Part shown: positions 27,221 through 40,500 of the stretch, one piece after another | Numbering within the stretch: the stretch's first letter is position 1 | How the letters are laid out: the number at the start of each line of letters is the position of its first letter | Assembly: GCF_030867145.1 (NCBI RefSeq) | Contig: NC_134419.1 | Span: 4,925,501 to 4,989,500 of the forward strand | Direction of reading: 5' to 3' | DNA length: 64,000 bases | From: Opisthocomus hoazin | Taxonomy: Eukaryota > Chordata > Aves > Opisthocomiformes > Opisthocomidae | Notes under the pieces: model-generated | Database searches by the model: none | What the model was told of the DNA's origin: nothing | The model's input: the letters and a program-made list of their open reading frames with translations, nothing else | Made by a program: the position numbers and the translations under genes

Positions 27221-28593
27221 TCTGAAAAAAGGCGACAACAGGAAGGAACAAAAAAAAAAAAAAGGCACAAAATACAAACAGCAAACAGACTTCATGTATG
27301 TGGATGGATTTGGAGAGGGTTTTTTCCTTTCTACAGGAATTTGTACAGTGACTGTCTGAATTATTCTACTTTAATAAGAATGACTTTTTGGGTTTGGGTA
27401 TAAACTAATTTGGGAGTCTGTTACCTAAATATTTTAAATGAGTCCCACTCGAGGCTAAGAAAACTGTCACGGCTGTCTATTGAGCATAACACAGAGCGCT
27501 CTCAGTAGTACTGCAGGCCTGGTTCAGGTTGCCGAAATACGCTTTGAACAGTTCTTGCTGTATCTACTTACTGAAACTCAAATACTTGCCTTGGCATCGT
27601 TGGGTTATGTAGCTGCTTTTCTGTTGGTAAAGACTTCTTTTTTTCAATGTGGGTTTATTTTTGGGGTTTTCTTAAGTTTCTGGAACATTTTTAGTCAACA
27701 AATAATTTCATAAATATTACTAAATAACCAAATAAGGTTGTGATAAGATACACTACAGCAGCAGAGGCTTTTACACAGAGTCATTTGTTAGGAAACAGCC
27801 CTGTGGTCCTTTCCAGATGCGGAGATCCCAAATTTCCAAGTTTGTATTCAGGCAGCGCAGCAAGCTATTCCCACTTGTGCTCTTTAGCAAGGGGCTGCCA
27901 CTCCTAGTCAGCAAAGTTCCCTTGTTCCCAACACAAGTGTAAGTTAACCTTGGTGTTCTGCCCAAACTCAAACTCTGGGTAATAGCTTTCTGTCTACCCA
28001 AATTCCCCTTGCAATTTTAATGGGAAGAGATATTTTTCAGTGTTGTACAGCTTCACAGAAATACTACACAATGCTTCAGGACAAACTGAAAAAGAGCTTT
28101 ATTCTAGTAGAGCTGCGGGAGGAATTTAAGAGCAAAGTGTAATTACTGAAGCTGGAATTTGGCCAAGATGCTACAACTGGACTTCTTTGCTACCTCCTCC
28201 TCTGCTGCATTCCTTGTTTGGGAGGTCACATCCACCATGAAGGACATGTTTAAGAAAATAATGCTAGTTGTTAAATGTTGAAATATTGGCAGTTATATTC
28301 TCGGTACAGTGTATGGATGTCTGACGTCCCATCAGTCTAATCTGCTTACGCTCAAAATGAAACCGCTACACATAGGCACTGCAGCAGGGTCAGCTCTTTT
28401 GTTCTGTTAATTAGTTTACACGTTACTAGTTTGTAATTCAAATAACAGTCAGTAATGTGCTACTTCTAGGGCAAAACTATTAAATATGCATCTCTGACTC
28501 TACTGAATGAATAGGATACCAGGAAAAAAGCGAAGATGCTTTCATTCTGTTTCTGCCTTTGTTTATTTTAGAAGAGGAAGCGACTTGCTGGTT

Positions 28594-28611
28594 GGGGGGT
28601 GGGGGGTGGGG
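28594..28611 (+). repeat. G-rich tract (three G runs)
   Basis: Runs of 6, 6 and 4 G separated by single T bases. This could fold as a G-quadruplex only if one 6-G run supplies two G columns, so it is a weak candidate. Confidence 0.5.
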
Positions 28612-31600
28612 AAGAGTATTTGTTTAATATTTTCTGGCTCAACACACACCATTTCCATTTAACCTCATTCTCATTCACTTACTTGCTGGAAAAATTTGGG
28701 CTTTGGATACCTAGAATGGCATGGATGCATCATGTTTCCAAAAAATAAGATTTTTATGCAATTGCATCAGCAGTATCAATACATGAAAAAAGTTTTAGAG
28801 CAGGGTCTGTAATTCATGATGTGGCTTACAGCAACACGTCCAAGCAGGTTGTTTTTCAGTCATGTATATATATTAGTACTGATAGAAGATGAAGTGAGAA
28901 TTTAGTAGCTAAGCTGAATTTTGCTAAGTCATAGGAAAATGCAGAACTTAGCCCACACAATTTTGCAGTTACGCTTTTATACAATGGATTAAATTAAAAA
29001 TCTGGAGCTGAGTAGCCCTCAGAGCTGAAGAAATGTAGGATGAGAATAAAAGTTTTCCAAGTACATTGCTTCACCACTTCCTTAACTTACGCAGAGCTGA
29101 TAAACGCTGTGCGTTCGAGAGGTCGGTGCTGTCCTTCCATCAGCGATCGTGAGATGTGCAGCCTCTTCTGGGGATCTACTGTGGCTGTCAACATTCTTTT
29201 AAAATCACTCCATTTTTCTCATTTCTGTCATAAGAAAAAACAAATATTTTCAAGGTGAATTATGAGATTTTTTTATTAAAATAGAATATAAACATGTAGA
29301 CATCATTCTGATTAGGACAGGCAAAAATGACTGTTGAAAAAATCGTAACAGAGAACAGTTTCAGCGTCTTTCTTTGGCTCCTGCTTTTCGTTTTAGAAAC
29401 TGAGATGGACAAGAGAGGCTGTTGTGGTACCATTCATATTTTTATGAATCATTAAAGGACTGCCCCATGAAAATCATGTGTTGTGGTCAGTTATTTCCTC
29501 GCTAGTCACCAAGCACCAGTAGGCTGCGTGCTGCTAGGGGACTGGAAATGGACCAGGGTCATTTAATAGGAGTGATAAGGTACGTGTCTGCAATTAATCA
29601 AAAGAATGGAAAGATTAATTGCAGTGCAGATCTCGGAGAACCTCTCTTTGGACTAGCTCATTCTACTTGAATAAAGCTCTGTAAAGCCACTGTAGGATCT
29701 GGACTTTGATAAACCAAACACACTCATTGCTCCTAAGTACTCGTTTGTCTCCTGCTGCTCCAGTCATAGTGCCTCTCGAGCTATGTGTTAGTATCTTTTT
29801 TGCACCTGGTAGATCAAGTATTTTACTGCAACAGTCCACGATGGCCGGCTTGTTTGACTTTCTGTCCACTGCTGATGTTCTCACTGAAAAGGAGAAAGTG
29901 AACTCCTTGTCAGCATTAAATTTTGCAAAATTAAAATACTTTTTGTAATTCATTCTAACTTAGAAATTTCTAATGCTGAAATTTCTAGTTATCCTTCTCC
30001 TGATTACATCATCCTGTTTTAATGGCATGTTTGTTCATTGTAATTTAAGTAGTGAGGCTTTATACTCTCTGCAGTGGGTTCTGTGGGTGCAGCCAGGATG
30101 GTGATAGTGATGGCGGGTTTATGTTCTAGGCAGCACTGGTTGACAGCTTTCAAGCAGTGCCCCGAATAAAGTGATTAACATCAATCCTGTATCGGTTTCT
30201 GTGGGGTCTGCTCAGGCATAAGCAAATTCAGGGGATTATTTTCTTTTGGAATGCTGTTTTAATACTCTGTAGGTCTAAAATAAATACATATTTATGCATC
30301 TGTCTGTGGGCAGATACAGAAGTAAAGCCATAGCTGATATGAAAGAGTACCTTTGTGCTATTACCTACCTGTATTATGTAACAGCGGGTATGCTGGCTTT
30401 AACGATGGCAGAGCTGTCTGTTGCCTCAGTGATGTTCTGCAATTCCAGCTGGTGAAGGGCTGCCTTAGAGAGCTCAGAACAACCTCCGGCAGAGAAAAAA
30501 ATCCTGTCTCTGTGCTACGACTCTGAGGAGCAGAGTGCTGCCCTTTCCGTACAGCCCTACTACCTTTGTGCAACTGGTTTGGGCCTTCCCTTTTAATTTT
30601 TAGTTGAAACTTTTTTAAGCACTCAAGATCTGAGGTCAGTGCCAGAAGCAATGCCAGCACTGCAGCAAGGAAATGAAAGATATGGATTCATGGAAGGATT
30701 AAAACCCTCTTAAACTCTGTTCCCTCTATTCCCCCTGGTAAAATCCATGCCTGTTTATATATGCAAGCATGTATTCTCCAACGCATTGACACAAAATCCC
30801 TGCATTAATTTGCAAATGACTGGTGTGTGTGCAGACACGTGCGTTCCCACACCTATACTTAAAAACACACGCATCACTATTTCCATTCGAGCAGGCAAAC
30901 CCTAGGGAAAGCTTTGTGGCAGCAGATCCTACGCCTCCAGTCAGCTTCCAGTCTGCTCTAACTCGTATCAGTGGCAAAATAGCCCAAACCTGCTGCTGTT
31001 CTGGAACAACAAAGAGAATCCTCTTCTTGTCCTGTCTTCCCCCGATTAAGAATAATCTCTTTATGGATGTTTAGACTGGGATTATGGCCAGGTTAGGTTA
31101 ACGATGTGAAACAAAACACCTGCCAGATAAACTGTTCTTGTTTAGATGCTAAAACACCAGCATCTCTGTGATGTTAAGCACTTAATGACAACTAGATACA
31201 AGATCCCCCCAACAGTCCTTAAAATATTTAAACCTCAGGGAATCACCTTAGAAAAAACAAACCACTTTTTCAGAGAACGGTTAAAGAAGTAACAAATTGG
31301 CCCTTCCTCCACTTCTCCTTAATTGCACCAGTCAATGCTATTAAACAGACAGCATTCTTCATACAGGTATAATTATCCTTTCCAAAGCATTTCCACTGAT
31401 TTGCCTCAGGGTTTTAAGTACCGCAATTACCTCTTTTTTTAATGCTAAAATTAATCTTGAGTCATTACAATTGCTATCAGAGCAGGAAAAATCAACTTCC
31501 AGAACTTTTATAATTATTATTCAGCAATTCTAACAAAATTCCTTGTACCAGAATTTATCTAGTTAAAATTTCATACACACCAGGCAGCCTGACAAGATTC

Positions 31601-34600
31601 ACATCTCATTTTCACGACGATCCCTATTCCCCAAGGAATAACACTCTTACGGTCCTACTCCAGCACAAATCAAGCACCACAGAAACAATTAGGGAGCCTT
31701 TGTATTATCTAAATGAAAAACTGAATGAGACTGCATTTCTAATTTTCCACTGCCATTGTTACATGTGGGCCCAACAATACTGGTGGCATATGCACCCAAC
31801 CTTTTTCAGCTAAGTTTTGTTTGAAATAAATGTCTGTCCTTGTAAGGCCTGAAATGAGAAATCTCAGCATTTTTGCTAGTCTGGTTGCACCCAGAAAAGC
31901 TAAGTGGAACAAACAGAAAGTAATTGGATGTGGCTATGCTGTGAAACACCCTCATTTTTAGCACTGCTCTGCTGAGTTCTTTTTCTTTCCCATCTTCATG
32001 TGCTGTTTTCTGTTGCTGGAAATCAGATAGCTTTAGAATTGTCTCAGTTCTGCTGAAGGACTTAAGCAAAATCTGTAGAGTATAGAAAGTTAATTAATGC
32101 TCCCTTTTTCCAATCTCTCCCAATAAATTTTGAATTTTAGAGCTCTAGTAGAAGAATTGTCATATTTACTATTTTCACTTATGTTTTTATGCAGGTCAGC
32201 TGCTTCAAAAGCAGTTTACAAATCATGTACAAGAATTAGAAAGACAGGAGAATAATGACTAATAAGTGATAGATTCTCACAATTTCTGCCAGTTTTGCAA
32301 CTATTAAGCGTCCAAGTTGCCCTCTAAAGTGCAATGGTTGTCAGATCTGGCAAGCTGAAAGCATTGCTGGAGTTCATTTTCATTACTTCATATGAAGGCC
32401 CTCAAAATCAGAAGTTCCTAAAACATATTTCATCTGAATGTTTGTACACCTGGTTCCTTAACTCACAGTATCTTGTCTGTATTTACCTTACCCCAGAGAA
32501 AAATCAAAATAGCTAAGGCACTGAACTCTGGGTTGACTAGCGTCCTGGGCCAGCAAGGTACTCCGCACTGGTGCAAGCCAGCGTCAGATTGGCAGCACTA
32601 AGTGATTCCCAGGAATGCCAGTGCTGAATAAATGGCACCAACAAACTGGACATCTGGGATGCCAACATCAGTTCTTTAGCAGGAAGGGATCCAATAGTCT
32701 TTTGACTGATGGCTGTTACTGACAGTCATTAAAATACTGTAAAATAGCAAGCAAAGACCACTCTTACTTACAACCTCTTCACGCAGGTTTTGTAAAGGAC
32801 TGTACTGAAATTTCTGACAACACTTAGAGGAACAGTTTTGCAGTAAACTTCTGCTTGGTTGAGTAACTTCATCTTCTGGATTTTGAATCTACTTTTTTTT
32901 TTTACATCAACAACATAGATAATAAGCAGTAATAGTTACTACCTATTAACAAATTCTTAAATAGTTTCTACTATGTGGTATGTCAGCGGGGCAAGGTGGG
33001 GCAAGGGACAGTTAGTACACAATACAATACGCTCAGTGGATCAAGACAGAATATTCTAGTGAACAAGATTTGGATAAATCTTGATATTTATAAGAAATGT
33101 TGCCTAGTCTTTTGAGTGTGAACTTCTGAGATTTCAACTGGCCAAACAGTCTAAGTGGCATTAAATCCAGTTTCTGACTTGCAGAAGGCTGATGGAGTGC
33201 ACTGTTTCTGCCAAGATTTTAGCCCAATACTAGTGAGAAGTGAATTACACTGAAACTTCAGTGACAAACCCATCAATTAATACTTCGGTTTTGCTTGGAT
33301 TTATATAAAAGACAAATATTTTAGAGTAAGTGTTTTTCATTTGAAGCTGAAGACTGTACATTTAACTGACAACTTTATAATTGTGATGATCAAAATTGGT
33401 AGTAAGAAGACCTTAGTACCAAATTGTTTCCACCTGAATATACACAAAAATATTTTTTATATTTACAGTTTAACTGTTTTTCATTACTTTTATTTGCTTG
33501 TGTGAATAATTTCATACATATATAAAATATCATTCAGTTCAGTACAATTACTTTCTGATATAGAGAGATACACAAATACTAACGGACACATCTACACAGG
33601 AAAATTCTACCTGTTAAAGTGTTAATTGGTTAATTGTGCTAAGGACTACTGCATAGTGTATTTGTACAGTGCATGTGGAGAGCAAAAGCTTTGATGAGCT
33701 CGCATCTAGTCAGTCAAGGAGTTTTGATATTGTTTCCTCCACAGCAAGTTGAAGCAAAGGTCTGGGGACTGGCAATAAAAATGACTCTGTGAGCTCCATC
33801 CTACCATGTACAGAGTTCACAAGGGTTTCATATGCATTTCATCTTTGAAAAAAAACAGCCATGAAAAGACAGCTTCACAACCTGAACTCGCTCTACAGAT
33901 CAGTTTTTCAGCAATGAAATTCAGTGCCATGCTGAGGTTCACTGGGAAACTTCTACATCACTTATGACCTCTAAGCAGGTCCTATGCAGTCTTAAAGCAT
34001 GAAAGCTTGCCTTCTGGTCTTGTTCAGAAACGTGAATTACGGTCTTGTTTTGAAGAAGAGATGAGGCTAGTAAGCAAAATCTCAGCTACAAAACAAGCCT
34101 TAACCTAGCTCTTTAAAGCACAGAAAAAAATAGTTATATGCATATATATTCATTAAAATTCAAGAGGAGCCACGGTAAACTGACTAGCTGGAAGGTTTTT
34201 TTCACTATATGTCTATTTAGATAAAAACACCACTTTATAACTATCCAATTGCTCAACTGGTTACCACATTTTCGTATAGACAGACAGCTAGTGTTGGCAT
34301 CTGACAGAGAAATCCTATAAATATCTGTGCTGTATTTGCTGCTTGTCAGCTTTGAAGTTTTAATTGTAGGTGATGCCACTTGAGGAGACTTTAGAAGTGC
34401 AGAATGTAGGACACAATTTTTAGCCCCATCCTTGCACACTCAAAACATCCATTGAGTTTAACATGGATTTAGGTGAGTCAGGAATGCAGAAAAAGCTCCT
34501 ATACCCTCTGTGCAGACAGAGTTAAATAATGCAATTGGAGAAGCAAATAATAGCAAAAAGAAATACGTAAAGAAAATAAAAACATTTTTCAGCAGACTTG

Positions 34601-34865
34601 AAATAAAGCAGAGACTCTGTGAGGTGGAAGAATGACATTCGCTCTGTGGAAGAAATGGCAGAAAGCCTTCACGCTTGGCTTAGGAACGGAGAATGCTAGA
34701 GAGAAGACAAGAAAAGCAAGCGAATACAAAGTGTAGGAAATAAGGACATTAAGCAGCAGGAGACATTCATGAGAGCTTCCATTTCAGTTCTTCATTTCTT
34801 GACAGCTGGGACACACACAGGCCTCAGGTTAGACAAAGTGTTTTTCTGCTGCTACAGCTCAGCTG

Positions 34866-34896
34866 TTTTTGTGACTGGAGCTGACAGTCACAAAAA
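34866..34896. repeat. Perfect 12-bp stem hairpin, 7-nt loop
   Basis: TTTTTGTGACTG (34866-34877) and CAGTCACAAAAA (34885-34896) are exact reverse complements around a GAGCTGA loop. It lies about 240 bases upstream of the LTR near OMA1. It is too short for a typical microRNA precursor. Confidence 0.7.
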
Positions 34897-35133
34897 TTAA
34901 TGCTATGCTAATTGACTGACAGATTTTACTCTTCATGCCTCTTATGATAGTGGAGGCTGGGCAGGTCTTAAAGTCATCGTGTCTAATGAAAACAGACTTT
35001 CTATCTATCACTGTGATACTTGTGAAAGTAGCAAATGTAGATAAAAGTTATCACTTTAGGTCTCAGAATCATTGCACAACAGATTAATTAAAACCAAAGC
35101 ACATCTTGGTTCTTTTTGAATAACTGGGAAGGT

Positions 35134-35618
35134 TGTACAATAAGAGACTCCTGAATAATCCCACTTAGACAGCTCGGCCTTGGGAGAGCAGACATGCAGG
35201 TCCATGAAGATAAGGAGGTTACAAAGTGACCATAAGCCTGTAATGAAGCAACCTTGAAGGACATGGTATAGGTGATCTTAGAACTGAGTTTGCACAGAAG
35301 CAAAGCTCGACCAGCAGATGCCGTGATGAAGAGTACAAGCCTTCATCTGAAGACCCCCAACAACTACCTGGTGCCACCAACAGACATGCATGAAGGCCAT
35401 TAACATATGCTAATGAGTTATCGGAAAAAACGTGAAGCATTTTTCAGGAATGTAATGAATATGTATATTAACATAGCATAAATACCTGTGTCTTTTCGGT
35501 ACACACATTTGGGTGGAGCTACCCCCTGTGCATCCAGCGCGGCAATAAAGAATGCCCGCTTTCTAAAGCTCCAAACTGAAGTTTTAGAGAATGAATTATT
35601 TGCCGCTTTCCGGTAGCA
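35134..35618 (+). mobile_element. Solo LTR of an avian endogenous retrovirus, upstream of OMA1
   Basis: The right part has LTR layout: a TATA-like CATAAATA (35477-35484), then about 60 bases later an AATAAA (35544-35549) in the context GGCAATAAAGAATGCCCGCT, followed by CTTTCTAAAGCTCCAAACTG and an end at CGGTAGCA. This block resembles the R-U5 region of avian ERV LTRs. The left end is set provisionally at TGTACAATAAG; no clear target-site duplication confirms it, so it may be off by tens of bases. No retroviral genes adjoin it. Orientation is sense to OMA1, whose CpG island begins about 620 bases downstream. Confidence 0.65.
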
Positions 35619-36239
35619 ACTACATAAGGTTTCTTCTTGGCTTGGACTCCAAGATCTGGTCAGCTTGTATTTTCCTTGGTAGCAGACATTAATGCTAAAG
35701 AACTGTCACAGGAGAGGGCCTCGATTATTAATGAAAACAGATGGACTAATGCAGATCTCAGCAAACACTGAACAATACTTGACTTTGCTCATATTTAGAG
35801 TATGTGACTGCTGAAGGCAGAGATCTGTGTTCCTTTACCTTTCGCAATGAGAGTGCCTTAGTTTACATAGAAGGCCCCAGGGCTTGTATGAACCCTGGGC
35901 CGCCCTCTCATTACCACACATCCCAGCCTCACCCTTTCATTCCACAAATAACCTGTTTTTCACATCACATCATTGAGTAGGCCAAAACTTACATATTAGA
36001 TTAGCAGCTTGACATTTCACTGGATTTGGGAAAAGCCAAACATCACCTCCCCACCTACCACTGTCACAGCAGAGCTGACCGCTCCCTTCCACAGGAGCAT
36101 CACCAGCCCTCTCTGCTAGCGAGAAGCACTTCAACACTTCCAAGTCTTCAAAAACTGCAGCAAGCCCAAGGCATAACACCCATGAGCTCTGAAAGCAGAA
36201 GGGCTCTAAAGCTCTGGCTCGGGACCTCTTAACAGCCAG
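35619..36239. other. Sequence between the LTR and the OMA1 CpG island
   Basis: Ordinary non-coding sequence without recognised elements. GC content rises from about 36000 towards the island. Confidence 0.5.
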
Positions 36240-37160
36240 GCCCAGCAACACAGGAGTCGGGGCCAACCCCAGCGGTGAGGTGAGGTGAGGCAGAGCACAG
36301 GCCTCAGAAACACCAGGGACAAGGCCTCACAGGCGCAGGGCCACTCCCACCCTGCTCCCTCCGCGGGCACAAAATGGCGCCGCCTCGCGCCGTGTCTGCC
36401 TCCCTCGTCCCGCGCGCCGGGGCTCGAGGGCGGGGGGCGGGGCCTGCGCAAGGGCGGCGGTGACGGGGCGCGAGGCGGAGGCCGCCGCCTGAGGAAAAGG
36501 GCGCCGAGCGGCGGCCGCCGCCAGGCCCGTTCCGCCTCCCGCCCCGACTCCTCCGACTCCTCCTCCGCCTCCCGCCCCGGCCCGACCTGACCCCTCCTTC
36601 TCTTCCGCCTCCAGGGTAGGTGAGCCCGCTGGAGGAGGGCTGGCCCGAAGCAGATCCCAAGGGCGTCCAGCTGCGACGGCGGCCAGAGCTGCCCGTCCCC
36701 CCTCCCCTCCTCCCCGGTGGGCGCCGCCGTGACACGTCTCCCTCCCACTCCTCCTTCCCGCGCCTCCTCACGTCTGCCCGTATCACGATAGTCGCGCCAG
36801 CACCGAGGCCGGGGTTTTTTCCGCCAGCGGGATGCTGGGCTCTGAGGGCCGGCAGCCGAGGTCAGCACCCGCGGGCAGCTCGGGGCGCCCGGCCGCTGCC
36901 AGGAAGGGCGGGCAGGAGGCGGTGGGCCGGGCCGGCGGGGCCGTTCCTCTCTCTGAGGGGAGCGGCGCGGGAAGCGGAGGCCGCCGTTAGAGCCCGCGGG
37001 TGGAGGTGACCGCTGCGGGGCCCGGCGGGCGGGGGGGGCCGGGGCCTGCCCGGCGGGAGAGCGTTTCCACGTCCGTGCCCCGTGCCTAGGAGGCTGCCGG
37101 CCCGCAGACGCCTCGTTTCGCCCTGTGGAGCCGTTTCGTTTCTAGGCCGGGTGCGGCAGC
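36240..37160 (+). promoter_or_regulatory. CpG-island promoter and probable 5' non-coding exon of OMA1
   Basis: A GC-rich, CpG-dense block about 400-1300 bases before the OMA1 start codon. The start codon lies in an exon that begins after an acceptor at 37504 (TTTCTTTGTTGCAG), so an upstream non-coding exon is expected. A good donor candidate is GGGTAG|GTGAGC with GT at 36620-36621; others occur at about 36860 and 37005. A YY1-like AAAATGGCGC sits at 36371-36380. The long arginine/proline-rich open frames on both strands are composition artefacts. Confidence 0.75.
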
Positions 37161-37524
37161 TGTGCGCCCTGCGTTCAAGAGCAAAGTACTAGTAAAACGC
37201 TCGATAGGTCCTGGTTTTCCTCGGGGTGTGTGCAGCTGTGGCAGGTCATTCTGGTCTGTGGTAGTAAAAGTGAAAGAAGAGAAATATCGCACTTTGCTTT
37301 ATTCTCAGTGATTTAAGACATTGACTCACGCTCGAGAGCAGATCGGTGGCTTAAAACTGCAACAGGATGCAGTTGTAACTTTGTGCAGTGCAGCTGTTGG
37401 TGAACAAATACATGGTATCTGTTCAGATTAAATGAAGTAATGTTTCAGAGTTTTGTGATTGGGTGGTTTTCTTAATACTTCTGGTTTTTTTTTCTTTGTT
37501 GCAGGGTAACCAACCAGAGAAGTT

Positions 37525-40500
37525 ATGAATATCATCTATGGTCTGAAGTTGCCGGGCAGGAACTGTGTTTTCTTACATTTGGTTTCTTTGACCAAGCAGG
37601 GGAAGTGCAATAATCTCTGTAGGCCTTATGCAGGACATTGCAGAACTCAAGCCAATTGTACACGAGATAGACACCAAAGGCTGTATTTGAGTGGAAATAC
37701 TAGAAACTGTTTTTTGACTGGAAGCCCTGACTCCTGTAGAAACTTCGTCAGTAAAGGACTGGGGTGTCTTGTGAATGTTCCGAATACAGAAGTATACAAG
37801 AATACGCGTCACAGTTTAGGAAGGTTTGGTTTCCAGTCTTCTCGGCCACTGGAGGAGAAGATCACATCCCTCCACATCAGTTCTATAGGGCAAGTCCTGC
37901 TGCATTTTTCTGCTTGGAATGTTCAGATCATCAGGTCTTTTCGCACATCACCATCATTTCAGGCTGCACCAGTTCCTCTATTCTGGATTATTGTTAAGCC
38001 AGCTCAGAAATTATTTGCTATCATACTTGGCAGGTAAAATATTATCTTATTTCCTCTCTTAGTGTAAGACCACATTATGCAAAGATGTGTGCATGAGTTT
38101 GTGGAGAATGGTAGGTGTATTTGTAGTAGGTGTGTATTTGTAGTATATGTGCAGAATTTTGTAGAAATGGGGCCTAGGTTGACAGCTTGCTCAATGAGAA
38201 GTTGTTTCCATTCTCAGAGGTGTTAGATGTATCTTTTGCTCTTCTCATTCTCATTTGCATGTGGTAGAGGGAGATGAACCAAGATACGAAGGGGCATCCC
38301 TTCTTCTGTGGGAGGGAAGAAATGGAGTGGAGTAGAAGCGAATTACAGTATAACCTTCCATAAGCTCTGACATGAGGTGAGACTGTAATAGAGCATACAA
38401 CAATGACAGGCACTGACAAATTCCTTTTTAACTGTGTCCAAAGTTAACACTGTTTGTATCTTGCAGGAGCATAAGAAATTGGTGGAAGGCACTTCCTCCT
38501 AATAAACGGGAACTTTTTAAAGAAAGTGCAAGAAAAAATAAATGGAAGATACTCCTGGGTGTCAGTAGCTTAGGAGTTTTATTTGTCATGTTTTATTTTA
38601 CTCACTTGGAGGAGACACCCATCACTGGGCGTGCTCGACTGTTGGTATTTGGAAAAGAGCACTTCAGGGAACTGTCACAGTTGGAATACGATATGGTAAG
38701 ATTTTCAAGAAAAATTCAAAATACTCTAAAGCTGTTAATGCTTTTTTTTAGTGATGAGATAGTCCAGTTAATGAGATGGGCAAACAAACCTTGTGGCGTT
38801 CTTCATAAGTTTTGAACTTCATGCTCGGAACCCTGCAGAGCAGCTCCATCAGTTACTCCCTCCTCTTACCCCCATCCCTTTTTAAGGGTTCCTTTCCAAC
38901 AGCAGATTGCTCAGGGCACGTGATACTTAAAGAGCACGCTACATGCATGTAGCAAATATTTTTAGCTGTGTTATTGTAGTGTAACAACAAATATCTGGTA
39001 GAAGCAATCAAAGCATAGCTAATAGGTGTACGCTGAGATCAATCTCGTTTTCTGTGCTGATTTGAGCATTCTTGGGCACTTGTTTGAGGTCCTCTCTTCT
39101 ACATCTTTTTTCGTTGGATCAGGTAATTTTTCTTTGAATTTCTTTCTTTTAAACTGTCCATCACACTAATTTCTGTAACTTTGAGTTCTGTGACTTTCTT
39201 TTCTGAAGTCAGTGAAACTTGATAATCCATATACAAATGTCACTATATTCCTGTTTGACAGAGAATGTGAGATAAGAACAGAACAGAAGTAGTACAAGGA
39301 TAATTCAAATTACATCTCTTGTGTAAATTTGCCCACCTTGTAAGATACAACAGAAATACACAGAGATAGAAAAATTGTAAATTCAGATGGAAATTCAGGA
39401 CAGTGTAGAACGGGTTGTCAAATTGTGATGCCAAGCTTAACTCTGTGTTAGGAAAACACCAGATACGGGAGGCTGTAGGACGAAGTTTATACTGTCTTAT
39501 TTTTGATTTGTGGTCAGTTTACTTCCTTTTAAGTTTATTAATCATTAACTTGGCTGTCTGAAAGCCTGAACTCTAATAATGTTTGGTTTGCCTATATAAA
39601 AGAAAAACATGGTAACTTTGATTTAACGAAGTTGTGCATAGCCGCTAGATTAGTTTACCAATTAGTCCTTTAGTGTGTGTTTGTTCTGCATGGCAATCAA
39701 TTAATTTAATTTTTTTTTTAGTGGATGGAGGAATTCAAAAGTAAAATGTTACCTGAGACAGACGCACTCTATCAGGTTGTGGAGAGAGTTGTTGGCCATT
39801 TGTCTGAAAGCAATAAGGACATCCCACAGGTCGCGGCGCTCAAGTGGGTTATCCACGTGGTAGATGAACCAGGGGTAAATGCTTTTGTGCTTCCAGTAAG
39901 TTGAACCCAATACAAAAATTATTATTAGTGAAACAGCTTTTTATTTATGTGTCTTCTACTTAACTTTCACTCTCTCTTTGTTTACAGAATGGGCAAGTGT
40001 TTGTTTTCACTGGATTGCTAAATGCAGTTTCTGATATTCATCAGCTGTCTTTCATTTTGGGACATGAAATAGCTCATGTTGTGCTGGAACATGCAGTAAG
40101 TATTTAAAGAAAGCTGTCTAAAATTCTTAAATTAACTCTAATTGCTTTAGTTAAGATTTTTTCGTATCACTACCAACCAAAGTTTTCAATGTGACTCTTT
40201 ATAATTAATGAAAAGTTGAGTTTGAAATGAGAGTGTTCTGCTACACTATATCCTTATTACTCATGTAGTACTTAATAACTGTCAGAAGTCCCGTAGTAGT
40301 CAGTGTTAGCACAAAGTCTGCCAGTGTTTTTTTTCATAGTGGTAGAGATGGATTATGGCTCGCTATTAACAGTCAATTAGCACTTTGTCTGCAGGTGCCT
40401 CTCCTCCTATAGTACAGACATAAGGAACTAGAGGCACTCAGCCGCTCAGTTTGTTACTCCTTCACTTGTTAATATCTACAGAAGTGAATATACTTTAATA

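Larger units (their letters stand above)
27221..35133. other. Intergenic region between TACSTD2 and OMA1, including TACSTD2 3' UTR
   Basis: No supported gene. The TACSTD2 3' UTR begins here; AATAAA occurs at 29045-29050 and 30165-30170, both far from the stop codon, so the transcript end is unplaced. A run of 12 or more A follows the stop at about 27250. A G-rich tract (28594-28611) and a 12-base-pair hairpin (34866-34896) are the only structured pieces noticed. Short open frames on both strands lack domains. Confidence 0.55.

Noticed and set aside
28594-28611. Confident G-quadruplex
   Set aside because: Only three G runs are present; a fourth needs splitting of a run, so it is listed only as a G-rich tract.
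36206-37009. A 220-codon minus-strand and other long open frames over the OMA1 CpG island
   Set aside because: Same composition effect; no domains, no support for a divergent gene, and low-complexity translations.
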